DNA from: Sipunculus nudus
Lineage: Eukaryota; Annelida; Sipuncula; Golfingiida; Sipunculidae
Reading direction: 5' to 3'
Assembly (NCBI GenBank): GCA_026874595.1
Contig: CM049320.1
Coordinates: 30,655,714 to 30,719,713 of the forward strand
DNA: 64,000 bases
The notes under the pieces were generated by a model, which saw only the letters and a program-made list of their open reading frames with translations, ran no database searches and was not told the DNA's origin. This document shows, in pieces, positions 1 to 11,334 of the stretch. The position numbers were made by a program, and so were the translations under genes. Each line of letters begins with the position of its first letter. Within the stretch, counting starts at the first letter, position 1.

Positions 1-1339
1 TTGTAAATTTTTAAGTTATTAGCATAAAAATAAAAGCAGTACCTCCAATTTGGCCCAACTTTGACCATGGCACGTTTTTTTTCCCGTAAGTACAATTGAT
101 TTAATATTCACAGCATGTAAACATAAATATTTAATTTGTTTAAATCTGAAATTTGAAAATAAAAGCTTGAAATTTAAGCTAGTTATTGATTTTTTTCTTG
201 GGCTCTATGGTAGTCATCTGCTTTGATTACAGATTACAGATGCAGGGTCCCATTCCAGGTCACTGGAAGTCAGCTATGCCAGGGTTTCTGATTTGTTACA
301 GTCACTGGGGGAGATCCCCTGCTGTAACAGGTGTACAGTTATTCTCATATCACCACCCCAATCATCCCCCCCCCCCAAACCCGGCAGCAAACCCAACCCA
401 CCAAGTGATATGCAGTAATTATTATTGTTTTCACGGTATCTCCTTAATAGTAATGCTGTTTCCACTCCGATATGCAAAAACTTTCCTTGAAAAAGTAATT
501 CAAGGTGTAATCCAGAAGATGCAACGTTGTGTAATTTTTAAAGAAATCAATTTTCTTTTAAATGATTTTAACAAATATAATTGAACCCATCAGTATGCTT
601 AAATGTATAAAATTAAAACACATTATAGATAAAAAGAGACACAATTAAAAATTGTGAAATCTAAATCAAGTATTATTTTTAGATATTTATTGTTTTGCAG
701 ATTTAAAAGATATATTTTTGTAATAAAAATAAATAAACATTTGTTTGCATGATGTGGTGTTATCTGACAAGATTGAGATTAATGATGATGCAATTGAGAA
801 TAATGAATCAACTTTTATATTCAGATATATATGTTATATTGGAAATGTATAGTTATAAACTTAAATTTAAAAAAAATTGATGTGATAAAAAAATGAGGAT
901 TTAATGCAAACATTTGTTCAATATTTTCCTGCCTCAGCAGAAATTCAGATCAGGCTTTGTTTGCTCTGTTATATGTTGTTAATTAGTTATATTTCAACTG
1001 TATACATTTCATAAAAAATACATATATAGTTAATAATATATATTATACAAAAATAGATTCAATTGAACAAATGTGTAATCTATTGAAATGTTAACAGTTA
1101 ATAAAAAAGCTAACTAATGATCATGGTAATAGTACAGATCATTTGTTCACAAACTGCTCACTTACTTCAGTTTCAACTTTAGGAAACACATGGTCAGGTC
1201 ACAAAATATTATTTGCAACAATTTCTTGCTCATCAATACAAACCAATCATATAAACCAACCATGGCCTTTATTACCTCTTCCTCTTACACTTTATCTCCA
1301 TTTGATATTATTTTAGATTTTTACCTTCAAGGTCAACTT
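1..1339. other. AT-rich intergenic sequence, no gene recognised
   Basis: I see no convincing coding region, RNA gene or recognisable element here. The sequence is strongly AT-rich with short A and T runs. A C run near 367-377 is the only compositional exception. The longest reading frames have no family resemblance and look like chance. Confidence 0.5.
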
Positions 1340-1374
1340 CAGCTGAACACAGTGACCCATGGGTCCCTTGTTTA
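1340..1374 (+). repeat. End fragment of the AGCTCAGCTGAC-type interspersed repeat
   Basis: A CAGCTGA...GTGACCCATGGGTC...CTTGTTT block matches the right terminus of the repeats at 4113-4196, 35574-38083 and 46434-48020. Only the terminal segment is visible here, so this is a truncated copy. Confidence 0.5.
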
Positions 1375-1402
1375 TTTGTATGCCAACGTGTATGAAATGA
1401 TG

Positions 1403-1405
<3 letters not shown>

Positions 1406-1456
<51 letters not shown>
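1406..1456. repeat. (TA)n microsatellite
   Basis: An uninterrupted TA dinucleotide array. Its translation gives artefactual Tyr-Ile strings. Confidence 0.95.
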
Positions 1457-1458
<2 letters not shown>

Positions 1459-3367
1459 CAGTTTACCTTCGCATATTTCAAAAGCTGACAGTGCCTATTT
1501 AATGGAGCACATATATAATTTAATATATATATGTAAATATCAAACTGATAGTGTATGATTTATTGTGACGGTTCAGTTGTACAGACACACTGACACTCAA
1601 ACAAATGGAAACCCGGAAACCCAACTCTACACAATTTTTTTTCTGACGGCCATATTCTATTTTGCAAAAGTAATTGGTTAACATAATCAGCCTTTTAAGT
1701 ATAGACACTCTCTTAGTCAGCCTGATAACAAACATTACATTATGTAGTTATACATATCGTCATTAACCCCACAACCATATGCCCTGGTTTCAGGAGAAGT
1801 CGGCAATTACAAACGGCCATACAGGACTTCACCGTTATGGCCGAGTGACTTATTTTACACCGAGGAACTAACACATTGGCATCACGTCACAGTTTCTGTG
1901 TAGATTCGTTCGATCACTTTTATGGCTCGCTGGCCGCTTTCCATGTGGGCTGATCGATTTATTATAGCACCCCTGTGCCCACGACGTCAAATAGAAGTTA
2001 TCTACGTCTATGAGCCGTATGGTATTTTGGAGGCTTTCCAAACCGAGTGTAGGTCGGCGTTGGCGTATAGTACGTCATCCGATCTGAAGTATGCACCCTG
2101 GGGAAATCTCTCAAATATTGCTTCCACTGTTATATGATACGTTTTGCCAGTAATTGGTTTAAAAAATATAGACTTACTTTGATTTGCCAATATGTTGTAT
2201 ACTCTTTCACATAATGTGAAAGCAGTTCTTAAGGATAATAAAATGTAAGATCGCAGCTTGAGAATTTTGCTATAACGTTAGCTTTGCGTTAAAGACTGTG
2301 CGCCAATAAAATTTCTCTCCCCTCGTCCACCGCAAAATTTGGCGTTAATTTATCTTCGGGGGGGGGGGGGGGGCGTTCAAATGGTAGGTCCAACCTACCC
2401 CTATGTATAATGCATGTGAACCGTTAAAAAATAAGAATATGGTCAAGCAAAAACTGAGAAATGTAACAATAGTCTCTCATTCTAATTATTGGTACATATT
2501 TTATTTCCAGTAAATAAATCTTACTTTCTGTATAGTAGGAGGATGATTATATTGATCTTGCAAAAATGCGGGTGGATATACCCTGTATTGACGGATTGGA
2601 ATCAAATGACGGCAGACATTTGTAGCCATTACCAGGTCGTGATGTTGACGCATATACGTAATTAACGGAGGATTGACAAAAGTGTAAATATTTCAGATTT
2701 GATCACTTCTCTTGTCCACATGGACCCATTAACCCACCCTCGTTCTTTTACAATACTCATTTGCAAGATATATTTTCCATTGATATTTGATGTGTCTTGA
2801 CGGTACTTACATTATTTATAAAGGTATAACATTGATAAATGTAAACGGAAATTGTCATCCACTTCACGAGACACCCCTAATCCCATAATTTTGCATACAC
2901 GTTATTTTCTAGCAAAAAGTGACACCACTTTGTTGCTGAAATATCATCCTCATAGAAGGTTGATTTATCGAGCTTATCATTATCTGCATCCATAAATAAT
3001 ATATAAGTACATCATAAGTGGAGATAATTACTGAACTTTGCAACTTCCTATTATGCATCATTACGTATAATTCAAGCAGCACCAGACTCTAGATTACCAG
3101 CATATTGTCCTACGTGCCACCCACCTTAGGTTATTTTTAATTTTAGCGCTATTTTAATCCACAGAGCACAAAACAGAATTATGGCATTGGTGAGGCTTTG
3201 TTGGTTGAAGAGACAAATGTCAGTGCATGAGGCAGCAAAATGTTATGAGCACCTGTCACTGGTAGATCCATGATTTACGTCATATGTTACTGATGTAGAA
3301 CAAACTATTTGTGAATATGGCCGAAGCTTTGGGGCTCTTTGAAAACTTTGGATCGGAGCTTTCCAGG

Positions 3368-3373
<6 letters not shown>
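1457..3373. other. Intergenic, no gene recognised; contains a 16-base G run
   Basis: No supported gene. A pure G tract lies at 2358-2373. The rest is ordinary AT-rich sequence with short chance reading frames. Confidence 0.5.

Positions 3374-3440
<67 letters not shown>
3374..3440. repeat. (TA)n microsatellite
   Basis: A near-perfect TA array with no recognised element attached. Confidence 0.95.
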
Positions 3441-3444
<4 letters not shown>

Positions 3445-3690
3445 CGCATATCCCTCCCAACGTATTGGTATTCAAACCTAATTCGCCCCAATATAAAACG
3501 ATCAGACCAAATTTAATTACTCATTCTTCTATTCATGCATGCCCCGCCCTTCCACAAAGTATTATATTGTGGTTATTGTAGTACCTTTGGAGATAATATG
3601 TTGACAAACAGACAAACTGGATGATCACAACCTCTGCAAACTTTTGGAAATAATAATTCTATTACAAGCATACAAGTAACGATATTCTAC

Positions 3691-3694
<4 letters not shown>

Positions 3695-3763
<69 letters not shown>
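3695..3763. repeat. (TA)n microsatellite abutting a MITE copy
   Basis: A TA array running directly into the mini-transposon copy at 3764-3898. Confidence 0.95.
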
Positions 3764-3766
<3 letters not shown>

Positions 3767-3898
3767 GTTCACCTTTCGGACTGGGTCAAACTGCCCTTTT
3801 CATGGAAGTGCCCACTCGATAGAGTTAGTTTCCTTAATATAAATAATGACTTAAAGGTGCCCATTTTATGGAGGTGCCCTCTAGGAGAGGTTCTATTG
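3764..3898 (-). mobile_element. Pogo/Tigger-like MITE, truncated copy
   Basis: This segment is the diverged reverse complement of the 190-bp element at 4850-5039. Shared blocks are the GTGCCC...TTTTATGGA...GTGCCC...CTAGGAGAGG series, ending in a degenerate terminus followed by TA. The opposite terminal repeat is missing, apparently lost into the adjoining (TA)n array. Non-autonomous; no coding capacity. Confidence 0.6.
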
Positions 3899-4112
3899 TA
3901 TACCTATACTATTTTATTTGATATTAAAATTTATTTTTCTCTTTGTGGCAAGATGGAAAACAAATGCGAAAAAATCCCACAAAAAAAAAAAACAGCCATG
4001 CATTATAAATAATGACATTACCAACAGACATGGTGCATAACTACAGGTAACTGCCTCCAGACAAATGACCGCATATACAAATTTTATTTCTTTTTATATA
4101 CATGTGCTTTCA

Positions 4113-4196
4113 TTTTTAGCTCAGCTTACTATAAGTCAGGTCCTTTTGCATTTTACAAGTTCAGCTGAGCGCCGTGACCCATGGGTCTCCTTTGTT
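4113..4196 (+). mobile_element. Minimal copy of the AGCTCAGCTGAC-type repeat
   Basis: It starts with TTTTTAGCTCAGCT and ends with CAGCTGAGCGCCGTGACCCA followed by TGGGTC. Most internal sequence is absent compared with the 1.6 kb copy at 46434-48020. The inner parts of the ends (AGCTCAGCTGAC and GTCAGCTGAG) are inverted complements in the fuller copy, suggesting short terminal inverted repeats. The class is otherwise unknown to me. Confidence 0.6.
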
Positions 4197-4797
4197 ATTG
4201 GTTTCTGATTTATCATTTAAGGTATCATTTATCTCGCAACTGTCCTCTCTGTAAACAAAAACCTTAACCTAACGGCAAACATACATAGTTTGTATGGAAA
4301 GTTACCATAGACAGACTGTACGGTCTTTTTTCACTCAATTACACGTATTTTATGCTGCCTTCAAAGCAAAAACTACCTCAAGACATAAGTGGCATGGAAA
4401 AATACTGGACACCCAGGATTCGCCTAAATATTGACATGAGATAATATATGAAATAACTGTTCAAATTGTGTGTCATTCCTAAATTATGTTTATGGTAGGA
4501 CCCCGGCTTGTCAGAGTTATAGATACGGGGTATGGGTATGTATAATTAACTTTCCTAGAAACAATTAACTAAAGTTAACGCCGAGTAAAAGCACAGATAA
4601 ACATCTCATTGTTCTTTCTGTAAAATGCATGCCGTCCCCGAAATCGCCTTTAAAGGGTTCCCGAGATATTTCAGACTTGGGGATAATGACATACGCTTTG
4701 ACGGTATATACTCGCAAATAGGCAAGGTAAGATGGTTCTTTTTGCTTGAAGATAGTATACGCTGTCCAGTCACCTCATCTTTTGCAGCTTGCCTTGC

Positions 4798-4798
<1 letters not shown>

Positions 4799-4849
<51 letters not shown>
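4799..4849. repeat. (TA)n microsatellite abutting a MITE
   Basis: A TA array that ends exactly where the CAGTGGAGCC terminus of the next element begins. Confidence 0.95.
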
Positions 4850-4852
<3 letters not shown>

Positions 4853-5039
4853 TGGAGCCTCTCCTAGTGGGCATTTCCATAAAGTAGGGACCTCTATATA
4901 CAGTGGGCAGTTTTTGACAGTCACGTTTTCTCCTCCTTACTATTTTACTATTTATGTTACAGGAAATAGCTGCATATAGTGGGCAGCTCTATAAAGTGGA
5001 CAGTTTCACAAGAGTGTTCACATCACAGAGGTTTCACTG
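4850..5039 (+). mobile_element. Pogo/Tigger-like MITE, 190 bp
   Basis: The left end CAGTGGAGCCTCT and right end AGAGGTTTCACTG are imperfect inverted repeats, and TA lies on both outer sides. CAGTGNAACCTCT termini with a TA target are characteristic of pogo/Tigger elements of the Tc1-mariner superfamily. The interior repeats a GTGGGCAG...TATAAAGT...GGGCAG theme and codes for nothing. A truncated relative in opposite orientation lies 1 kb upstream at 3764-3898. Confidence 0.75.
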
Positions 5040-5291
5040 TATATATTTTATTTGGTTAAATATCTTGGCATGCATGTGTAGTCATTTGACGAATTTCGAA
5101 AATGCATGTCCCCTTCATTTAGATCTGCTTGTGTATACTCATAATATAACTCGTACACTAGCTGGGCCTGGCATACTTTTGCATAGGAACATTAAAGAAC
5201 AACATTCGTTTGTCACAGATATCTTAGACTAAAGAAAAGCGCATGCATGGGAGGGAAAGGTACTGCGCTATGTGTATTTTTAAATGATCAG

Positions 5292-5318
5292 GGAGAGAGA
5301 GAGAGAGAGAGAGAGAGA
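5292..5318. repeat. (GA)n microsatellite
   Basis: A simple GA array, 450 bases before the innexin 1 acceptor site. Confidence 0.9.
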
Positions 5319-5770
5319 TTTTGACTATATGTTCTAATGGAAGGTTCCTATGTCAATGAACTTGCACAGATGACAACTACTCTACTTGGATAAACAAAAC
5401 GAGTTAGTTTAGATTTTTAACCTAGATTTTCACACAGGAATATCACATTTTAGGATGTTAGAAATGTTTATATTAATGAACATATGAATATTTATTTGTT
5501 GCAGGCTAGCATAATATCAGGCTAATGCTTAACATCCTATGTTCTAGTTGCCGGGCATTTTGCAAAAAATAAGTGTTATCGACCAACTCAGTGTAGGAAC
5601 TATCGATCGGTATTCATGGCTAATATACAATATTGTATATTTAAATTTCAGATATAAACTGATGACGATTCCACAGTATTTATCTTTAGTAATCAATATA
5701 TTATGTTTCCTATATTTTTCTTCTGATCATGGTTGTTCACTTAATTCAATTCTCTTTCATCATTCTAATT

Positions 5771-5826
5771 TCAGGGAGTACTGAGATATCCGAAGAAGAT
5801 AAAGGGTGAACCCGTGACGTCACAAG
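5771..5826 (+). other. Leader-exon acceptor and 5' UTR of innexin 1
   Basis: A pyrimidine-rich tract ends in TTTCAG at 5774, a good 3' splice site. The 52 bases from there to the ATG at 5827 contain no upstream ATG. An equivalent acceptor precedes innexins 2 and 3 and the pseudogene, which supports a conserved intron in the 5' UTR. The first exon was not found by eye. Confidence 0.55.
5815..5822. promoter_or_regulatory. CRE-like palindrome TGACGTCA before the innexin 1 ATG
   Basis: A perfect 8-base CREB/ATF consensus palindrome lies five bases before the start codon, with a second exact copy at 5862-5869 inside the coding sequence. Binding is inferred from the motif only. Confidence 0.35.
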
Positions 5827-7017
5827 ATGGATCGTTTGATGCACGTGCTGGCTGACGTGGGTGACGTCAGACCGCGCAGTGGGGACAGTTTTTGTGATCG
5901 ATTAAACTGCACGTATACCACGTTCATTCTCGTCATCTTTTCCATCCTTGTGACGACAAAAATCTACGTCAGCGAGCCAATGAGCTGCTGGTGTCCGGCC
6001 GAGTTTACGTCATCACATTGTGACTTCGCCAATAAAGTCTGCTGGGTAACTAATACGTATTCATTACCACTGGACGATCCCATTCCCGCCGAAGGTGAGC
6101 CTCGCAACAGAATCGGCTATTACCAGTGGGTATCGCTGATTTTACTTTGCCAAGCTGTGATGTTTTATATACCGAGGATTGTATGGCACACTTTCAGTAA
6201 GAAATCTGGAATTTCTGTTACTACCATAACGGACGCAGCTATTGAATGCATGAAGAAAACTGAAGCTGACTCCAGAGATAAGACACTTAGATATATGGTG
6301 AAACACCTTGGGCGGTACCTGCATGAGCTAAGCCGGAAACATCTACTCGCCACACATTGTAAAGGTTTATGGTGGAGACTGTACGGCAACTATTTATCAA
6401 TACTTTACTTATTAATTAAAATTCTATATATAACTAATGTGATAGGACAGCTTTTCATGTTGAACGTTTTCTTAGAAACGGATTATAATCTATACGGGTT
6501 TCACGTGTTAAACAGTTTAACAGAGGGATCATCATGGCGGACATCACACCGGTTTCCAAGGATTACCCTGTGTGACTTTAGCGTGCGCGACCTTGGCAAC
6601 GTACGCAGATACACAGTCCAGTGTGCGCTGCCAATAAATTTATTCAATGAGAAAATTTACATATTCGTTTGGTTCTGGTTTGTATTTGTAGCGTTCGCTA
6701 CATCCGGTAGTTTCGTACTTTGGATTATTCGAAATTTATACCGACCGCACCAGATAAAATACATTCGAACGCGGATATTTGCCATGGACAGGCTGGAGAA
6801 GTCAGGAGAGCGTTACGTTGAGCCGTTTGTGCGGGACTATCTCCGCAGAGACGGGGTGTTTCTTATACGAATGGTCGCTCGCAATTCCAGCGACCTGGTT
6901 GCTGCGGAGCTCATATGTGGCTTATGGCATCATTATCTAGGGACCAAAGGAACGATAGAAAAATTAAGGAGAGATGCGGAGGATAATGTTACTGAAGCAC
7001 GTGTGTTAAATCCGTGA
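5827..7017 (+). CDS. Innexin 1 (gap-junction channel protein), divergent paralog
   Basis: A 396-residue innexin, intact and in one exon. Innexins are four-pass plasma membrane proteins that form intercellular channels and hemichannels. Visible segments are TM1 about 29-48, TM2 about 102-121 with Pro116, TM3 about 187-212 and TM4 about 275-303; both termini are predicted cytoplasmic. The family signature YYQWV is at 98-102. Loop 2 has the expected two cysteines, C249 and C266. Loop 1 has C54 and C72 as expected, plus two additional cysteines, C56 (in a CWCP string) and C65, which innexins 2 and 3 lack. The C-terminal tail keeps the array-wide FVRDYLRRDGVFLIR and ARNSSDL blocks. The start is supported by MDRL, shared with innexin 2, and by the close upstream splice acceptor. 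It is the most divergent member of the array by inspection. Confidence 0.95.
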   Translation: MDRLMHVLADVGDVRPRSGDSFCDRLNCTYTTFILVIFSILVTTKIYVSEPMSCWCPAEFTSSHCDFANKVCWVTNTYSLPLDDPIPAEGEPRNRIGYYQWVSLILLCQAVMFYIPRIVWHTFSKKSGISVTTITDAAIECMKKTEADSRDKTLRYMVKHLGRYLHELSRKHLLATHCKGLWWRLYGNYLSILYLLIKILYITNVIGQLFMLNVFLETDYNLYGFHVLNSLTEGSSWRTSHRFPRITLCDFSVRDLGNVRRYTVQCALPINLFNEKIYIFVWFWFVFVAFATSGSFVLWIIRNLYRPHQIKYIRTRIFAMDRLEKSGERYVEPFVRDYLRRDGVFLIRMVARNSSDLVAAELICGLWHHYLGTKGTIEKLRRDAEDNVTEARVLNP

Positions 7018-7243
7018 GAGGAATCAATCGAGGAAGGGGAAAACAGAGGACCCAAGAGAACTTGCATACATTGTAAACTACTGAGGGAGATATAGGAATC
7101 ATAGTACTAAATCTACCAGATTTAGAAATCGGATATATTTCAAGGAAAATATTGCAGAATAGTGAAAATGGAAAATTTTAGATGAAATGACTTGACAATA
7201 AGATGAAACAAGTGTAAAAAATATTTTAATTGAAATTTTAATT

Positions 7244-7249
7244 AATAAA
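7244..7249 (+). terminator. Candidate polyadenylation signal for innexin 1
   Basis: AATAAA 227 bases after the stop codon, the first good hexamer downstream. Such hexamers also occur by chance in AT-rich DNA. Confidence 0.4.
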
Positions 7250-8234
7250 AAATGCAGGGACCAATTTATCAGTAATTATTAAGTACCGAACAATACGTAA
7301 TTATACAAAATTATAAACAAAATAGGACCAAAATGACAAATATTCTCTGAACGATACTACAATACTATAACTATTATGGCTGCTGTAAAATGATATTCAC
7401 TTATCTTGAACAGATACAAACTTTTTTTTAATAGAAGACCAGACGAAGAAATTTTCTTAACCAACCAAAATTACTGCTCCATGTATCGAGTTTTAATGCT
7501 CAGACGTAGCTTTTTTATCGGTATTCGGGGTCATCCTCTAAATTATGATATTCCGATTATTGCACCCACCGAGGCATCAATACGGGCGAAACTAAATTCA
7601 AAGAATGCTGGTGTGTCCTTTTTTAATTATTTTTTATTATTTGTATTCGAGTGTTGGTCGGCCTGGTAAACGTAAACATAGGATATTATCACAGTCACTC
7701 TACAGAGAGAAGACGGGATAGCAGGGCCACTGAAGTTATGATATAAAATAACAAGCAGAGAAAGCAGGGCCGAAATAAGGGTTATGTGATATTTTACCGA
7801 CGCCTATTGGAATATCATCGGCAAACATGTCAGATCATTAGTAAATGTGTTTGCCACTAAAATATGTTAAAGAAACGGAATTCCACGCCTAAGTAAGCGT
7901 TACTCCGTGAAGCACTTCTGTCAGAGGTAAATTAGCTGACGCTCATGTTAATTAGTTATATAATTTGCCGACAGATGGCATAACCTACGAATATTCCTCA
8001 TAGTCTAAGGTGTTGTTAACATGACATTACAGCATACCGACAGGGCCAGTCTAAATCAGCAGTCGTGTAATATCTGAAAAGTATAACAAATGTGTACCTA
8101 CGAGGTACAAATAGCAAAGCTATACTTTCCACATGGCTCTAAAGTTTGTATATGTTCACGCCGGTAGTCAGAATGCGCCTCATATACAATTTGCAAATAA
8201 AAAATAGGACAAACAGGCTTAACGTAGCTAACTA
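7250..8234. other. Intergenic, no gene recognised
   Basis: No supported coding region. The 87-residue frame around 7406-7669 has no family resemblance. A weak CTCF-like string is at 7968-7980. Confidence 0.45.
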
Positions 8235-8485
8235 GAAATCTGCATTCTGAGGAAGGCAAGCCTCCGCCATGTGGGGGTACCTATTGTGGGATGCTCCCTA
8301 ACTCCTGTTTGCATTCACTTATTCGGACCATATTTCCAGGTTCATTCGTACATAAATGACTATACATTTGTGAATATTGCTTAATGACGCTCATGATAGC
8401 GTGAGTTATGTTATGAACAAGCACACACATAAATACACACAAACACGAACTTCGATGGACGCGTACCCTCCTGGCGGGGTTATTA
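8235..8485 (+). mobile_element. Short interspersed element of the CCTCCGCC/GGCGGAGG family, copy A
   Basis: It begins with TCTGCATTCT...GCAAGCCTCCGCCATGTGGG and ends with CCTCCTGGCGGGG. The interior has a CCATATT...CAGGTTCATTC motif and a short CA-rich stretch. Related copies are at 17645-17950 (opposite strand), 21321-21656 and 61745-62037, and as part of the duplicated unit at 60034-60986. The CCTCCGCC and GGCGGAGG ends are inverted complements, so a MITE is possible. Non-coding. Confidence 0.65.
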
Positions 8486-8620
8486 ATTATAGTCATGGTC
8501 TTTTAGTAGGAGCAACGCACAACCTGACCAAGCAGAACAACGCACGCAAGCGGCATTTTGTTATTTTGGAAATGCATCTGCTGCTATGATAGTATGCATG
8601 TATATCTTAATATTAATTAT

Positions 8621-8623
<3 letters not shown>

Positions 8624-8677
<54 letters not shown>
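8624..8677. repeat. (TA)n microsatellite
   Basis: A near-perfect TA array. Confidence 0.95.
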
Positions 8678-8679
<2 letters not shown>

Positions 8680-8778
8680 AGACAGGCTTTTCATAGATCT
8701 TTGTATTTGGTGTGTAAATACAAGCTGCCTTCATTTTAGAACGGACCTATGAGAAGTATATATAATTTTGAAAATATT

Positions 8779-8781
<3 letters not shown>

Positions 8782-8816
<35 letters not shown>
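8782..8816. repeat. (TA)n microsatellite
   Basis: A second TA array about 100 bases after the previous one, followed by degenerate AT-rich sequence. Confidence 0.9.
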
Positions 8817-8823
<7 letters not shown>

Positions 8824-8884
8824 ATATTTTATATATACAATAGTTAGGTACCAAGGAATTATATATATTTTAGAGGTCACTGGC

Positions 8885-9195
8885 CTAATTAAGCTAATGG
8901 GGGCTTGATTACTGTCGGTGAAATTGTTGTATTTACGATATTTATGCCCACCGTTCTCAAGTCGTGAACAGTATAGAAAATATTATTGAACACTTTGGAT
9001 TCGGCTTTATGTGAAGATTTCCTAATTGTACTCGAAAGCAGTTTCTTTGATATTTGAATGATATGGCATTTAAATAATACCGAACCATGGTCTGTCCCGT
9101 GCCTAAAATAGCCACTCTTCATTATCCCAGGTTAGACACTTACCCTATCAGATCATCCCATTATCCCATTGGACAATAATTTATATACGGGTTTG
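8885..9195. other. Intergenic, no gene recognised
   Basis: Ordinary AT-rich sequence. The 77-residue minus-strand frame here has no recognisable domain. Confidence 0.4.
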
Positions 9196-9237
<42 letters not shown>

Positions 9238-9244
9238 TATAATG

Positions 9245-9276
<32 letters not shown>
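9196..9276. repeat. (TAA)n microsatellite, interrupted
   Basis: Two runs of TAA units (about 9196-9235 and 9244-9276) separated by a few diverged bases. Confidence 0.95.
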
Positions 9277-9278
<2 letters not shown>

Positions 9279-9665
9279 AAAAGTATAATAAAATAATAAA
9301 TTCCTACGCAATAAATAACAAAGTGGACTTTCTTTACAATATATTATGTACACACTTTACATATATACATATGCTTAAAGCCATATATTAGGTTATATTT
9401 GAAAAAAATAGGGCTATTTTGACAAATCAGCTCATAAGAAGCTCTTGGAATTCGCTTTACTTGAGCAGTATCATGCTGTTCCATAAATCTGCCTAAACTT
9501 TCTTTTCAGTGTGACGCTTCATGCAATAAAATGGAAGGAAAAGCAACTTACCCATCTCATAATTTCATGTGCTTGGCGTTTGCTCACACATTGAAATCAG
9601 CGGGCTCAATAATATCAATAAGAGACGCCATTTTGTTTGTGATTTCCTGATATAGACTTCACATG

Positions 9666-9697
9666 TGACGTCACGCTTGACGTTCATTATGACGTCA
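9666..9697. promoter_or_regulatory. Pair of perfect CRE palindromes
   Basis: TGACGTCA occurs at 9666-9673 and again at 9690-9697, with a half-site TGACG between. This is the densest CREB/ATF-like cluster noticed in intergenic DNA. No neighbouring gene start is apparent, so function is speculative. Confidence 0.3.
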
Positions 9698-9699
9698 TA

Positions 9700-11330
9700 G
9701 AAGCTGAGCTGACTTTAAGTACATTGTTTGCATTATCTGTATCCTATATTCTCCCGTTAACATAACATGACTGAGACAGCTGAGTCTCAAACTTTAAACT
9801 GTCCATGTTAAGAAACACCACACTGTCAAGTGGGGATTAAATATAAGTCTCTGTTATTTGTTAGAATTTTCGAAATTGATAGCATCCAATACTATTTTGT
9901 AAAAATGTGCCAAGAAAAGTCAGGGTTTAGTGGAAAGATGACGCTCCAGCGTGAAATGTCTGTATCAAGAGCTATATAGAAGCCATATATATGAGACAAG
10001 GCTCAGAATTGAAATGCACAATATTTTGATGGTGACCAAATATTACGAAACTCTTCGATGGATAGAATTGATATCGAAATAGAGTGTATTGTATGTGGGA
10101 TTTTCGATCGAACAGATTTTAAGCGTGTAAAGGTGGCCAGCACGGGGCCTCGGCTTTCCTTTCTTTGTTCATTTTATTCCCATTTTGCCTTTCTGTTTAT
10201 AATTTATATTTTATTTATTATATAAGCATAATATTTTCATTTTTAATTAACATTATTTTCGTAATTATATATTTAACATTAAGTGTATCTTCTTCATTTT
10301 AAATGAACATATTATTTTCGTAATAATTTAGTAATACAGCCAATAAGATGAATTATTCGTTATCTACTTTTCATGTATATTATTGTTGGTTGTAGAGTTG
10401 TCTATTGAAACTCGGGCGTTTGTGTAGTCACAACATTATATTTGCGCGTATTGATACGTTATATAGTACAAGAACGAAACATATATTTTACGATCATCGG
10501 AATTTTTCTTCGTCGTTTGGAGAATGACATTGCGTCACTTATGAGTTGCCAACCTCAATTTTTATTGTGACATGTTTGGCTTTGGTTGCTAAGAAGTACA
10601 TATTAGAGTTTAGGTTTGTAATATAGGAAACCTGTCACCATCAATGACCAGTAACTGGCAGATTTTTACGATTTATTAGTGTTAGGCTTTGTAGGCCTAA
10701 TCTTGCAACGGAAACGGCAGGAAAAGTATCCGTGACCTCGTGTTCATATGGACCACGATGATTACCATTTAATAATACATACATATATATATATATATCA
10801 GTAATTTCGGACTCGTACATCCATATAATGATAATTACCATGACAAAAGTGAAGTAAATTATGGTGCAATAGTCAGGAGAAAAGTAGGCAGATGAAGGTA
10901 AAAACTAATTTAAAAGAAAATGTTAACTGAGCATAGTGATTCTAGCATGTAGTCACGTAAATGTAGATGACAAATACATGTTTCATCATTACATGTCACA
11001 TCAAGAATGAATTTAGCCTTATATGTCACTCATTATTTATTATCATTGATATAAATGTGTTTTAAATATCTTGATAGGATATTATTTGAACATAATATAA
11101 TTTAAGCAAGGCTCACGCAGTACGTAACTCCATTTGTTTGCACATTTAACATTCAAGCTCAAATATAAAAGTGGCCATTTAATTTGGTCACTCAATAATT
11201 TGAAATCCAGTCTACCTCAATGCTCCAATTGCACTTGTTACTATTGTTAGCTGTTGCATTTAGACGTTGGTAATGCAAACTGCAAATACTGCTGAATAGT
11301 AATGCAATGTGATAGGGTAAATTTATCACC
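9700..11330. other. Intergenic, no gene recognised
   Basis: AT-rich sequence with no supported gene and a short TA run near 10780-10798. Confidence 0.45.
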
Positions 11331-11334
11331 TAAT

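Noticed and set aside
1190-1558. Open frames with long Tyr-Ile strings, here and at many other places (for example 3339, 8558, 13763, 20008, 23530, 62206)
   Set aside because: These are translations of (TA)n arrays on either strand; no stop occurs in the repeat, so the frame is open by composition only.
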